DNA from: Pelagibius sp965227505
GTDB taxonomy: Bacteria > Pseudomonadota > Alphaproteobacteria > Kiloniellales > Kiloniellaceae
DNA: 64,000 nucleotides
Direction of reading: 5' to 3'
Assembly: GCF_965227505.1 (NCBI RefSeq)
Contig: NZ_OZ245757.1
Coordinates: 2,232,001-2,296,000, forward strand
Made by a program: the position numbers and the translations under genes
The notes under the pieces: model-generated
What the model was told of the DNA's origin: nothing
The model's input: the letters and a program-made list of their open reading frames with translations, nothing else
The model's database searches: none
In this document: piece after piece, positions 16,553-26,039 of the stretch
Layout of the letters: each line of letters starts with the position of its first letter
Position numbering within the stretch: position 1 is the first letter of the stretch

Positions 16553-17641
16553 ATGGATTCCCTCACCCAATTCGCGCTGGGCGCCGGTGTCGGCGCCGCC
16601 CTGCTGGGGCCGCGCATCGGCCCGCGCAAGGCCGCCATCGCCGGCGGCCTGCTGGGCACCCTGCCCGACCTGGACGTGCTCTACCCCTTCGACGACCCCA
16701 TCGATGCCTTCACCCTGCACCGCGGCGCCACGCACTCGTTTTTCGTCCAGGCGCTGGCGACGCCGGTCATCGGCGAAGCGCTGCTGCGGCTGTTCGAGGG
16801 CCTGCGCGAGCAGCGGCTGCGGACCTACCTGGCCGTCTACCTGATCTTCGTGACCCACGCCATCATCGACGCCCTGACGGTCTACGGCACAAGAATCTTC
16901 TGGCCGGTCTTTCCCGACCCCGTCGGCGCCGGATCGATCTTCATCATCGATCCGCTCTACAGCCTGCCGCTGCTGGCGGTGATGATCTGGGCCTTTTTCA
17001 AGGGAAACTGGACGCCGCGGTTCGGCAGGGCCGTGACCGCCGTGCTGATCGTCTCCACCGCCTACCTCGGCGCCGGGCTGGCCGCCCAGCAGGCGGTCGA
17101 GACCAGGGCGCGCACCCTGCTGGCCGAAGCCAACGTCTATCCGGACCGCCTGCTGGCGAACCCGACGCCCTTCAACAGCCTGTTCTGGAAGGTCATCGCC
17201 GTCACCGGTGACCGCTACATCAATCTCTACGTCCCCCTCTTCGGTCCGCAGGAGCGGATCACCGCCTACATCCACCCGCGCGGCACCGAGCACCTGGAAT
17301 GCCTCGGCGAGTCGGAAGCGCTGGACAAGCTGGCCGCCTTCAGCGACGGCTTCTACGGCGTGGACCTGGAGGACGGCGAGATCGTGGTCTCCGACCTGCG
17401 CATGGGGATGACGCCCAACTACGTCTTCCGCTTCGCCATCGCCGAGGAAACGGCGGCGGGCCTGGAGGCCATGGCGCCGGAGCGCCGGCGCAGCCAGCGC
17501 CAGGCCGAGGGCGACCTGGACTGGCTGCTCGCCAACCTTTCCGGCGAGGCCGCCCTGCGCCCGGCGGAGGCCGCCCGGGTGGCGGATCTTTCCGGGCCGG
17601 CGGCCCTTGCCGGGTCGGTGGTCGCGACACCCGGGTGCTGA
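16553..17641 (+). CDS. YdjM-like (DUF457) membrane-bound metal-dependent hydrolase
   Basis: 362 residues. The N-terminal half has the family marks MDSLTQFALGAGVGAA, GTLPDLDVLYPFDD, HRGATHSFF and THAIIDALTVYG, with His and Asp residues that could bind metal, interleaved with about four to five membrane helices. The C-terminal 150 residues are soluble and not recognised. The family is annotated as predicted inner-membrane hydrolases (E. coli YdjM is part of the SOS regulon); the substrate is unknown. ATG 16553 starts the conserved MDSLTQ motif. Confidence 0.8.
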   Translation: MDSLTQFALGAGVGAALLGPRIGPRKAAIAGGLLGTLPDLDVLYPFDDPIDAFTLHRGATHSFFVQALATPVIGEALLRLFEGLREQRLRTYLAVYLIFVTHAIIDALTVYGTRIFWPVFPDPVGAGSIFIIDPLYSLPLLAVMIWAFFKGNWTPRFGRAVTAVLIVSTAYLGAGLAAQQAVETRARTLLAEANVYPDRLLANPTPFNSLFWKVIAVTGDRYINLYVPLFGPQERITAYIHPRGTEHLECLGESEALDKLAAFSDGFYGVDLEDGEIVVSDLRMGMTPNYVFRFAIAEETAAGLEAMAPERRRSQRQAEGDLDWLLANLSGEAALRPAEAARVADLSGPAALAGSVVATPGC

Positions 17642-17768
17642 CGCCGGCTTCGCGTCCCGCGGCTTGAACCGCCGCGTCGCGGCCGACGACCCACAGCGGA
17701 AAGGCGCCCCTTCGGCCCCCGAAGTGTGCGCCCTGAAAGCCCGTCAACCCAACGGACCCGCCAGGACC

Positions 17769-18218
17769 ATGAACAGACTGCCTCTTCTCTCAGCCGCCGC
17801 GCTCCTGCTCGCCGCCGCTGCCGGCATGGGTGCCGGCGCCGCTCCGGCCCAGGCGCAGGAACCGGACTACCTGCTCTACGGCGGCAGGGATCACACCATC
17901 TTCCTGGGCTGCCTGAACTGTTCGCGCTTCGACAGCGACTCGGTCTGGAACAAGGCCGGCGCCTACGGCTCCGAACACGACCGCTCGACGATCTGGAGCA
18001 AGGCCAGCCCCTATGGCTCGCCCTACAACGCACTGAGCCCCTGGCACCCGCACTCCACCGACGCCCCGGTGGTGCGCGACCGCAACGGCAAGAGCTACGG
18101 CAAGTTCACCCGCAACGTCTTCGACGGCGCGCGCACCGATGTCGACGCGCTGCTCTGGATCCTGGACAACTACGACAGCATCATCGCCGACCTGGACAGC
18201 GCCCGGCAGCGCTACTGA
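17769..18218 (+). CDS. Small exported protein with repeated W-N/S-K...YGS motifs
   Basis: 149 residues with a clear signal peptide (residues 1-30, cut likely after AQAQ). The mature part has GGRDHTIFLGCLNCSRFDSDS followed by two related units, SVWNKAGAYGSEHDRS and TIWSKASPYGSPYNAL, then SPWHPHS. Similar short exported proteins with F/W-N-x-(Y/A)-G-x-YGSEY repeats are found in cyanobacteria and proteobacteria, always without assigned function. Two cysteines (CLNC) could bind metal or form a disulfide. No partner gene is evident. Confidence 0.75.
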   Translation: MNRLPLLSAAALLLAAAAGMGAGAAPAQAQEPDYLLYGGRDHTIFLGCLNCSRFDSDSVWNKAGAYGSEHDRSTIWSKASPYGSPYNALSPWHPHSTDAPVVRDRNGKSYGKFTRNVFDGARTDVDALLWILDNYDSIIADLDSARQRY

Positions 18219-18236
18219 CGCAAGGCGCCGCGGCCC

Positions 18237-18866
18237 TCAAGTCTCCGCTTTCCGGGCGACGATAAAGGCCGTGATCCCGTCCGGCGGCAGCCAGAGGCGG
18301 TCGATCTCGAAGCCGGCGGCCTCGACGCTGTCTTCCATCTCCTTGGCGGTGAAGACCTTGACCAGCGGCATCAGGCCGAGCGCCCGGCCCAGCGGATTGA
18401 TGAGCCCGATGTAGCGCATCATGCTTTCGCCCAGGCAGACGGTGCTGCTGACGAAGAGGCCACCGGGCTTCAGCATCCGGTGAATCCTCGCCATCACCGC
18501 CTCCTTGTCGGTCACAAGGTGCAGCAGGCTGAGCGCCAGCACGGCATCGAGGCTTTCGTCGGGTGCAGTGAAATCGTCGACCGCCGCGCACTCGAAGGTG
18601 ATGTTGTCGATCCCGGCGGCCTCGACCTTATCCCTGGCGATCTCCAGCATCCCGGCGGAGATGTCGACGGCATGGATGTGCTTCACGAAAGGGGCATGAA
18701 CCATGGCGGTCGAGCCGGTGCCGCAGCCGAGTTCCAGCACCTCCATGCCAGGACGAAAGTACTCCTGCGTGATCTTCAGTTTCTTCTGGTAGGACGCCTC
18801 GTCGCTGACCGGCTTTTTCGAATAACGCAGCGCGACCTTGTCCCAAAACCTGGCTGCATGAGCCAT
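18237..18866 (-). CDS. Class I SAM-dependent methyltransferase
   Basis: 209 residues with the Rossmann methyltransferase motifs: motif I VLELGCGTGSTAM (SAM-binding glycine loop), motif II around IHAVDISAGML, and FTAPDESLDAVLALSLLHLV as motif IV. The target is unknown; UbiE-like quinone and small-molecule methyltransferases look alike here. The start at 18866 (MAHAARFWDK) is chosen because GGGAG lies 7-11 bases upstream. It diverges from the exported protein gene at 19164 across about 300 bases. Confidence 0.85.
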   Translation of the reverse strand: MAHAARFWDKVALRYSKKPVSDEASYQKKLKITQEYFRPGMEVLELGCGTGSTAMVHAPFVKHIHAVDISAGMLEIARDKVEAAGIDNITFECAAVDDFTAPDESLDAVLALSLLHLVTDKEAVMARIHRMLKPGGLFVSSTVCLGESMMRYIGLINPLGRALGLMPLVKVFTAKEMEDSVEAAGFEIDRLWLPPDGITAFIVARKAET

Positions 18867-19163
18867 AGCATCTCCCACAAATGATCTTGCCCGAAAAGGA
18901 CTCCGGCCCCACCCGCGGCCGGCGCCGCGTAAGGTCCTCCCGCCTTCGTCAAAATGCAAAGGCTTTGTGTGAGCTCCTTCTAAAGAGGCAGGCTAAAGAG
19001 GCAGGACCGGATTGGCGGCGGCGCCTACCCCCATTTATCTGCCGCCCGCTCCGCCGGTGACACCGCGGGGCCACTGCGCGGCTGTCACAGTAGCGGTCTA
19101 TCCTGCCGCTTCTGCGGTGCGCTTTGATTGCGCCCGACGAAGCTTCACGAGAGGACGGTGCCC

Positions 19164-20423
19164 ATGGCCCCTCTTGCCACTTTCCTGCCGGTCTCGGCAG
19201 CGCTGCTGGGGCTGCTGCTCATGGCCTCCCCGGCCCCGGCCCTGTCGCCCCAGGCCGATGAGATCTCGCCCGTCACGCCGCCCGCCGGCTGGTCTTTGGA
19301 GCGCGACGGCGCGGTGCAGGTCTTCCGCAAGACCTTCGGCGGAGAGGCCATGACCCTGCGCGTCCTGCCCTGGTCCCAGCTCGGCGGAGAACCGCTGACC
19401 GCCTGGCTGCGGGCGCGCTGGGACGCGCCGCTCGGCCCCCTGGCCGTCACCGCGCGCACCGGCGACGGCCCCAAGGCGCTGAGCGGCAGCGACGCACGCG
19501 GCGGCTACGACTTCGCCATCGTCACCCGGCGCCTGCAACCGCAGGGCGGCAGCAAGGTCTCCTCCATGCTGGCCGCCTGCGCCCGCGAGGGCCGGGCTCT
19601 GGTGGCGAACCTCTACGGCCCGCCGGCCGCTTTCGCCAAGCGGGCGGTGCAGCGCGAGGCCCAGCTGATCACCCAGACGGCCTGCGCCACGCCGCCCCAG
19701 GCCGCCGGATCGCCGGACCAACCCGGTTGGGGCGATCCACGCCCGCAGGAAGCGGCCATCCGTCCGCAAGCAGAGCGCCCGGACTTCCAGCGCGGCAAAC
19801 CGCCCGCCGGTTTCGAGCGCATCTGGTACATCGGCGACTTCGTGCCCGGCGTCGCCGGCATGACCGCACGCCAGAAGGCGGTCATCACCTTCGCCGACAA
19901 AACCGTTTCCGACGATATCGATACCATCTTCGCCGACGGCATCGCCGCCTCGAAGCAGCGCAACCCGAAGGACTGGGGCGTCTGGCGGATCAACGGCAAG
20001 GGGGAACTGGAAATCCGCTGGGCCGGCAAAGACACATTCAGCGATTTCTACCTGACGCGCCACACCGATGCCGGCGCCGCCGACAAACGCCTGGACGGCT
20101 GCTTCTCTTCCCGCAGCGGCCACTCGATCGGCTTCGGCGCCGGCGCCACCCATTCCGTCTCGGTCAACACCTGGTGCTTCGCCGGCAACGGGCGCTTTTC
20201 CAACGACAAGGCTGTCTCACTGGCCTCCGGCGGGTCCGGTGGCCCGGCCTCTGCCGGCCTTGCCAGCAGCGACAGCACCGGCTGGTACCGCATCGACGGC
20301 AACGTCATCCAGCTGGTCTACGACAACGGCCGCCGGCTCACCACGTCCTTCGCCATGATGGACGAGGACGACCCCGCGAAGCCCACCGACCTGCTGCTCG
20401 GTTCCGGCCACTACGGCGAGTGA
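19164..20423 (+). CDS. Exported protein of unknown function
   Basis: 419 residues. I do not recognise the family. A signal peptide (MAPLATFLPVSAALLGLLL...APAL, about residues 1-27) indicates export. The rest is soluble and rich in beta-type sequence, with scattered single cysteines (CACAREG-type positions and near 310 and 335) and a C-terminal STGWYRIDGNVIQLVYDNG segment resembling small beta-sandwich domains. The start at ATG 19164 follows GAGAGGA. It converges on gcvP with a 30-base gap. Confidence 0.7.
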   Translation: MAPLATFLPVSAALLGLLLMASPAPALSPQADEISPVTPPAGWSLERDGAVQVFRKTFGGEAMTLRVLPWSQLGGEPLTAWLRARWDAPLGPLAVTARTGDGPKALSGSDARGGYDFAIVTRRLQPQGGSKVSSMLAACAREGRALVANLYGPPAAFAKRAVQREAQLITQTACATPPQAAGSPDQPGWGDPRPQEAAIRPQAERPDFQRGKPPAGFERIWYIGDFVPGVAGMTARQKAVITFADKTVSDDIDTIFADGIAASKQRNPKDWGVWRINGKGELEIRWAGKDTFSDFYLTRHTDAGAADKRLDGCFSSRSGHSIGFGAGATHSVSVNTWCFAGNGRFSNDKAVSLASGGSGGPASAGLASSDSTGWYRIDGNVIQLVYDNGRRLTTSFAMMDEDDPAKPTDLLLGSGHYGE

Positions 20424-20453
20424 GCGGATGCCGCTGAGACCGGGAAGGGCTCT

Positions 20454-23354
20454 TTACTCTGCCGCCTCCTGGTAGGCCTCCATGGGCGGGCAGGTGCAGA
20501 CCAGATTGCGGTCGCCGGCGACGTTGTCGATGCGCGCGACCGGCGGCCAGTATTTGTCCTCCTGCATGCCGGGCAGCGGGAAGAAGGCGCGCGCCTTGTC
20601 GTAGGGCCGGTCCCAGTCGCCCAGCAGCAGGCCGTGGGTGTGGGGGGCGTTGTGCAGCAGGTTGTTCGCGGCATCCGCCGCACCGCTTTCCACCTCGGCG
20701 ATTTCCCGGCGGATGGCGATCATGGCATCGCAGAAGCGGTCCAGCTCCCGCTTGGCCTCGCTTTCCGTCGGCTCGATCATCAGGGTGTCGGCCACCGGGA
20801 AGGACATGGTGGGGGCGTGGAAGCCGTAATCCACCAACCGCTTGGCCACGTCCTCCACGGAGATGCCGCAGGCCTCCTTGATCGGCCTGAGGTCGATGAT
20901 GCATTCGTGCGCCACCATGCCGTTCTGGCCGGTGTAGAGCACGGGATAGTGGGGCGCCAGGCGGTGCGCCACGTAGTTGGCGCCGAGGATCGCCATCTGG
21001 GTCGCCCGGGTCAGCCCCTCCGCGCCCATCATGGCGATGTAGGCCCAGGAGATCGGCAGGATGCTGGAGGAGCCCCAGGGCGCGGCTGAGATGGTGCCGA
21101 TGGTGCCGGCCGGCCCCGCCGCCGGATTGACGCCCGGGACCACCGGGTGGTCCGGCAGGAAGGGCGCCAGATGCGCCATCACCCCGATGGGGCCCATGCC
21201 CGGGCCGCCGCCGCCGTGGGGAATGCAGAAGGTCTTGTGCAGGTTCATGTGGGAGACGTCGGCGCCGATCTCCCCCGGCTTGCAGACGCCCAGCAGCGCG
21301 TTGAGGTTGGCGCCGTCCATGTAAACCTGGCCGCCGTTGTCGTGGATGACCTGGCAGATCTCGCGGATCGCCTCCTCGAAGACGCCGTGGGTCGAGGGAT
21401 AGGTGACCATCAGCGCCGCCAGGTTGTCGCGGTGCTCGCCGGCCTTGGCCCTCAGGTCCTCGACGTCGACGTTGCCCTGGTCGTCGCAGGCGACCACGAC
21501 GACGCGCAGACCGGCCATGGTGGCCGAGGCCGGATTGGTGCCGTGCGCCGAGGAGGGGATGAGGCAGATGTTGCGATGCCCCTCGCCGCGGCTCTCATGG
21601 TACTTGCAGATGGTCATGAGACCGGCGTACTCGCCCTGGGAGCCGGCGTTGGGCTGCAGGGACACCGCCTCGAAGCCGGTAACCGCGCAGAGCATGGCTT
21701 CCAGCCGGTCGAACAGCTGGCGGTAGCCGGCGGCCTGGTCGAGCGGCGCGAAGGGATGCAGATCGGCAAACTCCGGCCAGGTGACCGCCTCCATCTCCGT
21801 CGTGGCGTTGAGCTTCATGGTGCAGGAGCCGAGCGGGATCATGGCGCGGTCGAGCGCGATGTCCTTGGACTGGAGGCGGCGCAGGTAGCGCAGCATCTCG
21901 GTCTCGGCGTGATAGAGGTTGAAGACCGGATGGGTGAGGAAGTCGCTGCGCCGGCGCAGCGCCTCGGGGATGCCAGACCGGGCCTCGTTCTCCAGGGTCT
22001 CCACGGTCGGCGCGTCGCCCTTGGCGAAGGCTTCCAGCAGCAGGTCCAGGTGCTCGCGGGTCGTCACCTCGTCCAGGGCGATGCCAAGGCGGTCGCCATC
22101 GATGGGGCGCAGATTGATGCCGGCAGCCCGTGCGGCGGCGACCAGCGCCGCGGCGCGCCCCGGCGCCTTCACCGTCAGGGTGTCGAAGTAGCTGTCGTTC
22201 TCCACGACGTAGCCGAGCCGGGCGAGCCCGCCGGCGAGGATGCCGGTCAGACGCTGCACCCGCTGGGCGATGGTCCTGAGGCCGTCGGGGCCGTGATAGG
22301 TGGCGTAGAGCCCGGCGATGATGGCGAGCAGGACCTGGGCGGTGCAGATGTTGCTGGTCGCCTTTTCACGGCGGATGTGCTGTTCGCGGGTCTGCAGGGC
22401 CATGCGCAGGGCCGGGCGCCCCTCGGCATCGACGGAGACGCCGATGAGCCGGCCCGGCACCGAGCGCTTGTAGGCTTCGCGCGTCGCGAAGTAGGCCGCG
22501 TGCGGGCCGCCATAGCCCATCGGCACGCCGAAGCGCTGGGAGGAGCCGACGACGATGTCCGCTCCCATCTCGCCCGGCGGCGTGATCAGGGTCAGCGCCA
22601 GCAGATCGGCAGCCACGATGGCCAGGGCCTTCTGGCCGTGCAGCGCCTCGATGACCGGCGTCAGATCGCGGACATGGCCACAAGTACCGGGGTATTGCAG
22701 CAGGGCGCCGAAAACCTCCTGCCCGGCCAGGTCGCTTTCGGGATCGCCGACGACGAGGTCGATGCCCAGGGGCCGGGCCCGGGTCTGCAGAACCGCCAGG
22801 GTCTGGGGATGACAGTCCTCGGCGACGAAAAAGCGCTCGGACTTGGACTTGGCGACGCGGTGGGCCATGGCCATGGCTTCGGCCGCCGCCGTCGCCTCGT
22901 CCAGCAGCGAGGCGTTGGCGAGTTCCATCCCGGTCAGATCGATGATCATCTGCTGGTAGTTCAGCAGCGCCTCCAGCCTGCCTTGGCTCACCTCGGCCTG
23001 GTAGGGCGTATAGGCCGTGTACCAGCCCGGGTTCTCCAGCACGCGGCGCACGATGACACCGGGCAGGATGGTGTTGGAGTAGCCCATGCCGATCATCGAC
23101 ACCATGACCTGGTTCCTGTCGGCCATGGCGCGCAGGGCCTCCAGGGCGCCGCGCTCGCTGACCACCGGCGGCAGGGGCATGGGCGTCGCGCTGCGGATCG
23201 CCGCCGGCACCGCCTTGTCGATCAAGGCCTCCAGCGAATCCAGACCCAGGCTGTCCAGCATCGCGCGGGTCTGCGGTTCGCCGGGGCCGATGTGACGGCG
23301 GACGAAGTCGTCCTTCACTTCCAACTCCGCCAGGCTGCGCACTGCGTCACTCAT
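20454..23354 (-). CDS. gcvP: Glycine dehydrogenase (aminomethyl-transferring), P protein
   Basis: 966 residues, the single-chain form with fused halves. It decarboxylates glycine with pyridoxal phosphate and passes the aminomethyl group to lipoylated GcvH. The cofactor Lys is near residue 707 in NLHKTFCIPHGGGGPGMG, a signature of the family. N-terminal ATVRRHIGP-type sequence (FVRRHIGPGE) is present. Last gene of the gcvT-gcvH-gcvP operon, 80 bases after gcvH; ribosome site AAAAGGGAG. Confidence 0.98.
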   Translation of the reverse strand: MSDAVRSLAELEVKDDFVRRHIGPGEPQTRAMLDSLGLDSLEALIDKAVPAAIRSATPMPLPPVVSERGALEALRAMADRNQVMVSMIGMGYSNTILPGVIVRRVLENPGWYTAYTPYQAEVSQGRLEALLNYQQMIIDLTGMELANASLLDEATAAAEAMAMAHRVAKSKSERFFVAEDCHPQTLAVLQTRARPLGIDLVVGDPESDLAGQEVFGALLQYPGTCGHVRDLTPVIEALHGQKALAIVAADLLALTLITPPGEMGADIVVGSSQRFGVPMGYGGPHAAYFATREAYKRSVPGRLIGVSVDAEGRPALRMALQTREQHIRREKATSNICTAQVLLAIIAGLYATYHGPDGLRTIAQRVQRLTGILAGGLARLGYVVENDSYFDTLTVKAPGRAAALVAAARAAGINLRPIDGDRLGIALDEVTTREHLDLLLEAFAKGDAPTVETLENEARSGIPEALRRRSDFLTHPVFNLYHAETEMLRYLRRLQSKDIALDRAMIPLGSCTMKLNATTEMEAVTWPEFADLHPFAPLDQAAGYRQLFDRLEAMLCAVTGFEAVSLQPNAGSQGEYAGLMTICKYHESRGEGHRNICLIPSSAHGTNPASATMAGLRVVVVACDDQGNVDVEDLRAKAGEHRDNLAALMVTYPSTHGVFEEAIREICQVIHDNGGQVYMDGANLNALLGVCKPGEIGADVSHMNLHKTFCIPHGGGGPGMGPIGVMAHLAPFLPDHPVVPGVNPAAGPAGTIGTISAAPWGSSSILPISWAYIAMMGAEGLTRATQMAILGANYVAHRLAPHYPVLYTGQNGMVAHECIIDLRPIKEACGISVEDVAKRLVDYGFHAPTMSFPVADTLMIEPTESEAKRELDRFCDAMIAIRREIAEVESGAADAANNLLHNAPHTHGLLLGDWDRPYDKARAFFPLPGMQEDKYWPPVARIDNVAGDRNLVCTCPPMEAYQEAAE

Positions 23355-23434
23355 GCTTGTCTCCCTTTTGGTCCCTCATGGTCCCTCTTGGCCCCTGCTA
23401 TCGACCAGAAACCCTCAACCTTGACCCGGGCCTC

Positions 23435-23812
23435 TCAGCCCTGCCCTTCGACAAAGGCGCCATAGGCGGCCTCGTCCATCAGATCGGCAAGCTGTCCGGC
23501 GTCGGAAAGCTTCATCTTGAAGAACCAGCCGCCGCTCTCGGGCTCGCTGTTGACCTTGCCCGGTTCGTCGTTCAGGGCCTCGTTCACCTCGACCACCTCG
23601 CCGTCGGCCGGGGCGTAGATCTCGCTGGCCGCCTTCACCGACTCCACGACCGCGGCCTCGCTGCCCTTCTCCAGGCTCTTGCCGATCTCCGGCAGTTCAA
23701 CGAAGACGATATCGCCGAGCTGTTCCTGGGCGTGGTTGCTGATGCCCACCGTGGCGACGTCGCCCTCGACGCTCAGCCATTCATGATCTTCCGTATAACG
23801 ACGTTGGCTCAT
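23435..23812 (-). CDS. gcvH: Glycine cleavage system H protein
   Basis: 125 residues, the lipoyl shuttle of the glycine cleavage complex. The lipoylated residue is Lys60 in VVESVKAASE. The RYTEDHEWL start is typical, and ATG 23812 follows an AGGGGGAACCTTTGCC-like site. It lies 28 bases after gcvT and is transcribed with it. Confidence 0.97.
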   Translation of the reverse strand: MSQRRYTEDHEWLSVEGDVATVGISNHAQEQLGDIVFVELPEIGKSLEKGSEAAVVESVKAASEIYAPADGEVVEVNEALNDEPGKVNSEPESGGWFFKMKLSDAGQLADLMDEAAYGAFVEGQG

Positions 23813-23840
23813 GGCAAAGGTTCCCCCTCTAAAGCTTGCT

Positions 23841-25007
23841 TCAGCCTCTGTGATAGTTGTGTTTGACGAAGGGCAGCGCTGTGACGCGGCAGGGCAGCAG
23901 CTTGCCGCGCACCTCCGCGTGCACTTCGGTTCCTTCGGATGCCTGTTCGCTTGCGACATAGCCCATGGCGACCGGTCCGCCGACGCTGGGGCCGAAGCCG
24001 CCCGAGGTGACGCGCCCGATCTCCTGCCCGTCGGCGCCCTTCAGCGGCGCGCCCTCGCGCACCGGCGCGCGGCCCTGGGGCAGCAGCCCGACGCGGCGGC
24101 GCGGCGGCCCCTCGGCCAGCTGCTGCCGGATCACCTCGGCCCCCGGAAAACCGCCTTCGGCCCGCCGGCGTTTCTGAATCGCCCAGGCCAGATCCGCCTC
24201 GATGGGCGTGGTGGTGGTGTCGATGTCGTGGCCGTAGAGGCAGAGCCCCGCCTCCAGCCGCAGCGAATCGCGCGCGCCCAAACCGGCCGCCTCCACTTCG
24301 GGTTCGGCCAGCAGGCGGCGGGCAAGCGCCGCAGCCCCATCCGCCGGCACGGAGATTTCGTAGCCGTCCTCGCCGGTGTAGCCGGAGCGGCTGGCCCGGC
24401 AGTCCAGACCCGCAATCTCCACCGGAACGGCATCCATGAAGCGCAGGGTCTCGACCCCGGGCGCGAGGCGGGCCAGAACGGCCGCCGCCGCCGGGCCCTG
24501 CAGGGCCAGCAGCGCGCGGTCCTCCTCAACCACCAGGCGGACGTCGCCCTGCAGGTTTGCCTGCAGATGGGCGATGTCGGCGTCCTTGCAGGCGGCGTTC
24601 ACCACCAGGGAAAGCCAGTCCCCCTGGTTGCTGATCATCAGGTCGTCCAGGATGCCGGCATCCCCGGCCGTGAAATAGCTGTAGCGCTGGCGGCCCGCTG
24701 CGAGGCCCGCGATGTCGGCAGGCACCAGGGCTTCGAGCGCGGCGACGCGGTCGGAACCTTCGAGACGCAGCTGGCCCATGTGGGAAACGTCGAAGAGCGC
24801 GGCGGCCCGGCGGGCCTGCTGGTGCTCGGCCATAATACCGGCGGGGTACTGGACCGGCAGGGCATAGCCGGCAAAGTCCACCACCTTGCCGCCCAGTTCC
24901 TGGTGCAGGCTGTAAAGCGGGGTGTGCTTCGGTTCCGCCGCAACCGCCGATTCGCCGTTGTTGGCCACTCCCAGATCCTCCGACAAAGGTCGTTGTGCCG
25001 TCACCAC
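23841..25007 (-). CDS. gcvT: Aminomethyltransferase, T protein of the glycine cleavage system
   Basis: 388 residues. It transfers the methylene carbon from aminomethyl-GcvH to tetrahydrofolate, releasing ammonia. TPLYSLHQELGGKVVDFAGY, FDVSHMGQ and SGYTGEDGYEI are standard GcvT segments. The start is uncertain: GTG 25007 gives about 30 extra N-terminal residues before the conserved TPLY block, and later GTG or ATG-like codons are possible. First gene of the operon; its leader carries a tandem glycine riboswitch. Confidence 0.96.
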   Translation of the reverse strand: MVTAQRPLSEDLGVANNGESAVAAEPKHTPLYSLHQELGGKVVDFAGYALPVQYPAGIMAEHQQARRAAALFDVSHMGQLRLEGSDRVAALEALVPADIAGLAAGRQRYSYFTAGDAGILDDLMISNQGDWLSLVVNAACKDADIAHLQANLQGDVRLVVEEDRALLALQGPAAAAVLARLAPGVETLRFMDAVPVEIAGLDCRASRSGYTGEDGYEISVPADGAAALARRLLAEPEVEAAGLGARDSLRLEAGLCLYGHDIDTTTTPIEADLAWAIQKRRRAEGGFPGAEVIRQQLAEGPPRRRVGLLPQGRAPVREGAPLKGADGQEIGRVTSGGFGPSVGGPVAMGYVASEQASEGTEVHAEVRGKLLPCRVTALPFVKHNYHRG

Positions 25008-25031
25008 CTTGTTTCAGTGGTTCCGGCCCCT

Positions 25032-25236
25032 TCTGTCATGGATACCTGAGAGATTCGCCGCGCCGCCCGTTGCAGGGCTCTAGCGCGGTTTACTCCTTCG
25101 GTGAGGCGCAAACGCCCAAGGAGCGGATGCGACCACTTTCCAGAAGCGCCTCCCCCTTGCGGTCCTTTTGCCTGAGAGTTTCCGGGGCGGTTGCTCCTTC
25201 GGCGCCGGTCTGGTCAAAAGACCGGTCTCTCCCGCT
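25032..25236 (-). promoter_or_regulatory. Tandem glycine riboswitch controlling gcvT-gcvH-gcvP
   Basis: On the minus strand two glycine aptamers follow one another. The first begins GCGGGAGAGACC (near 25234), then has GGCGCCGAAGGAGCAACCGC and CTCTCAGGCAAAAGGACCGC. The second has CCGAAGGAGTAAACCGCGC and ends CTCTCAGGTATCCATGACAG (near 25036). GGAGAGA, CCGAAGGAGCAA and CTCTCAGG(C/T)A are the conserved landmarks. The arrangement matches the known two-aptamer glycine sensor that turns on glycine catabolism. It ends about 25 bases before the GTG of gcvT, so it may act on translation initiation or on termination; no poly-U terminator is obvious. Confidence 0.93.
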
Positions 25237-25403
25237 AGGGATCACTGGCATCGCAGTGACAAAGTGGTCTCACCACTTCGTTGCTGATCGGAAGCTAGCC
25301 CTTCGCTGGCCGGTTTTCAACCACCGACCGATCAGGCTCTCGTGATGGCCCGGACAACGGCGATTAATCTATTGAAATACAACAATATTCAGGGCCAGAA
25401 GTA

Positions 25404-25946
25404 CTAGCGGTTGGCGCGATTGAACTGGAGTTCTTCGGGCGTCAGATCGAAGCCCAGATAAACCCGGTAGTCGCGGCCGTCTTCGCCCTGGGAGAGCGGG
25501 ATGATCTGACCGATCTCCTCCAGCCCGGAAACCCGCGTGCGGTTGCCGGGAAAGGGAATCGCGATGTCGAAGGACTCGCGCGCCAGCACTGTCTGATCGG
25601 CGCGGGCCACCGCAACGAAGTAGTTGATGTTGGCCAGCCTGTCGCTGTTGGCCGGACCGCGCGAGGCAACAACCCGGACCTGCAGGTCGACATCGACAGT
25701 GTTGTCGTCATACTCGCAGACGACGCGCCCGGGCTCGATCTCCGCCTCGAACAGCACGTCCGTCAGGTCACGCCCCTGCCCGCTGAACTTCACCTGCTTG
25801 GACGCATCGGAGAGCAGGACCACCTCAGGGCAGGGCCTCGGCGCATCCTCGTCGCCGGCGCAGGCCGCCAGAAGGGCAACTGCAGCCAGGGCGATACCCA
25901 AGGACGGCTTGCGAAAAAGGGCGGGACGCGTTCGGTAGGCTTTCAT
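25404..25946 (-). CDS. Lipoprotein of unknown function
   Basis: 180 residues with a lipoprotein signal: basic start, hydrophobic core and lipobox LLAAC (Cys about residue 29). The mature part is a beta-rich domain of about 150 residues with one further Cys pair (Cys39 and Cys77 positions). The end, VYLGFDLTPEELQFNRANR, recurs in uncharacterised alphaproteobacterial lipoproteins as far as I recall. No function can be given. It is encoded between the gcv riboswitch and a CDGSH gene. Confidence 0.75.
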   Translation of the reverse strand: MKAYRTRPALFRKPSLGIALAAVALLAACAGDEDAPRPCPEVVLLSDASKQVKFSGQGRDLTDVLFEAEIEPGRVVCEYDDNTVDVDLQVRVVASRGPANSDRLANINYFVAVARADQTVLARESFDIAIPFPGNRTRVSGLEEIGQIIPLSQGEDGRDYRVYLGFDLTPEELQFNRANR

Positions 25947-26039
25947 CGGAACTCACAAAGAAATCGGGACTCACAGGAAATGCGGCAGGCTCAGCCCCGG
26001 CACGGCCACCATTGGCGCGGCCAGGATCGGCGGCACAGA

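Noticed and set aside
21147..23465. Very long open frame on the + strand opposite gcvP
   Set aside because: It mirrors gcvP codon for codon, is extremely rich in Gly, Ala, Arg, His and Asp, has no ribosome site and no domain; it is a by-product of GC-rich third positions.
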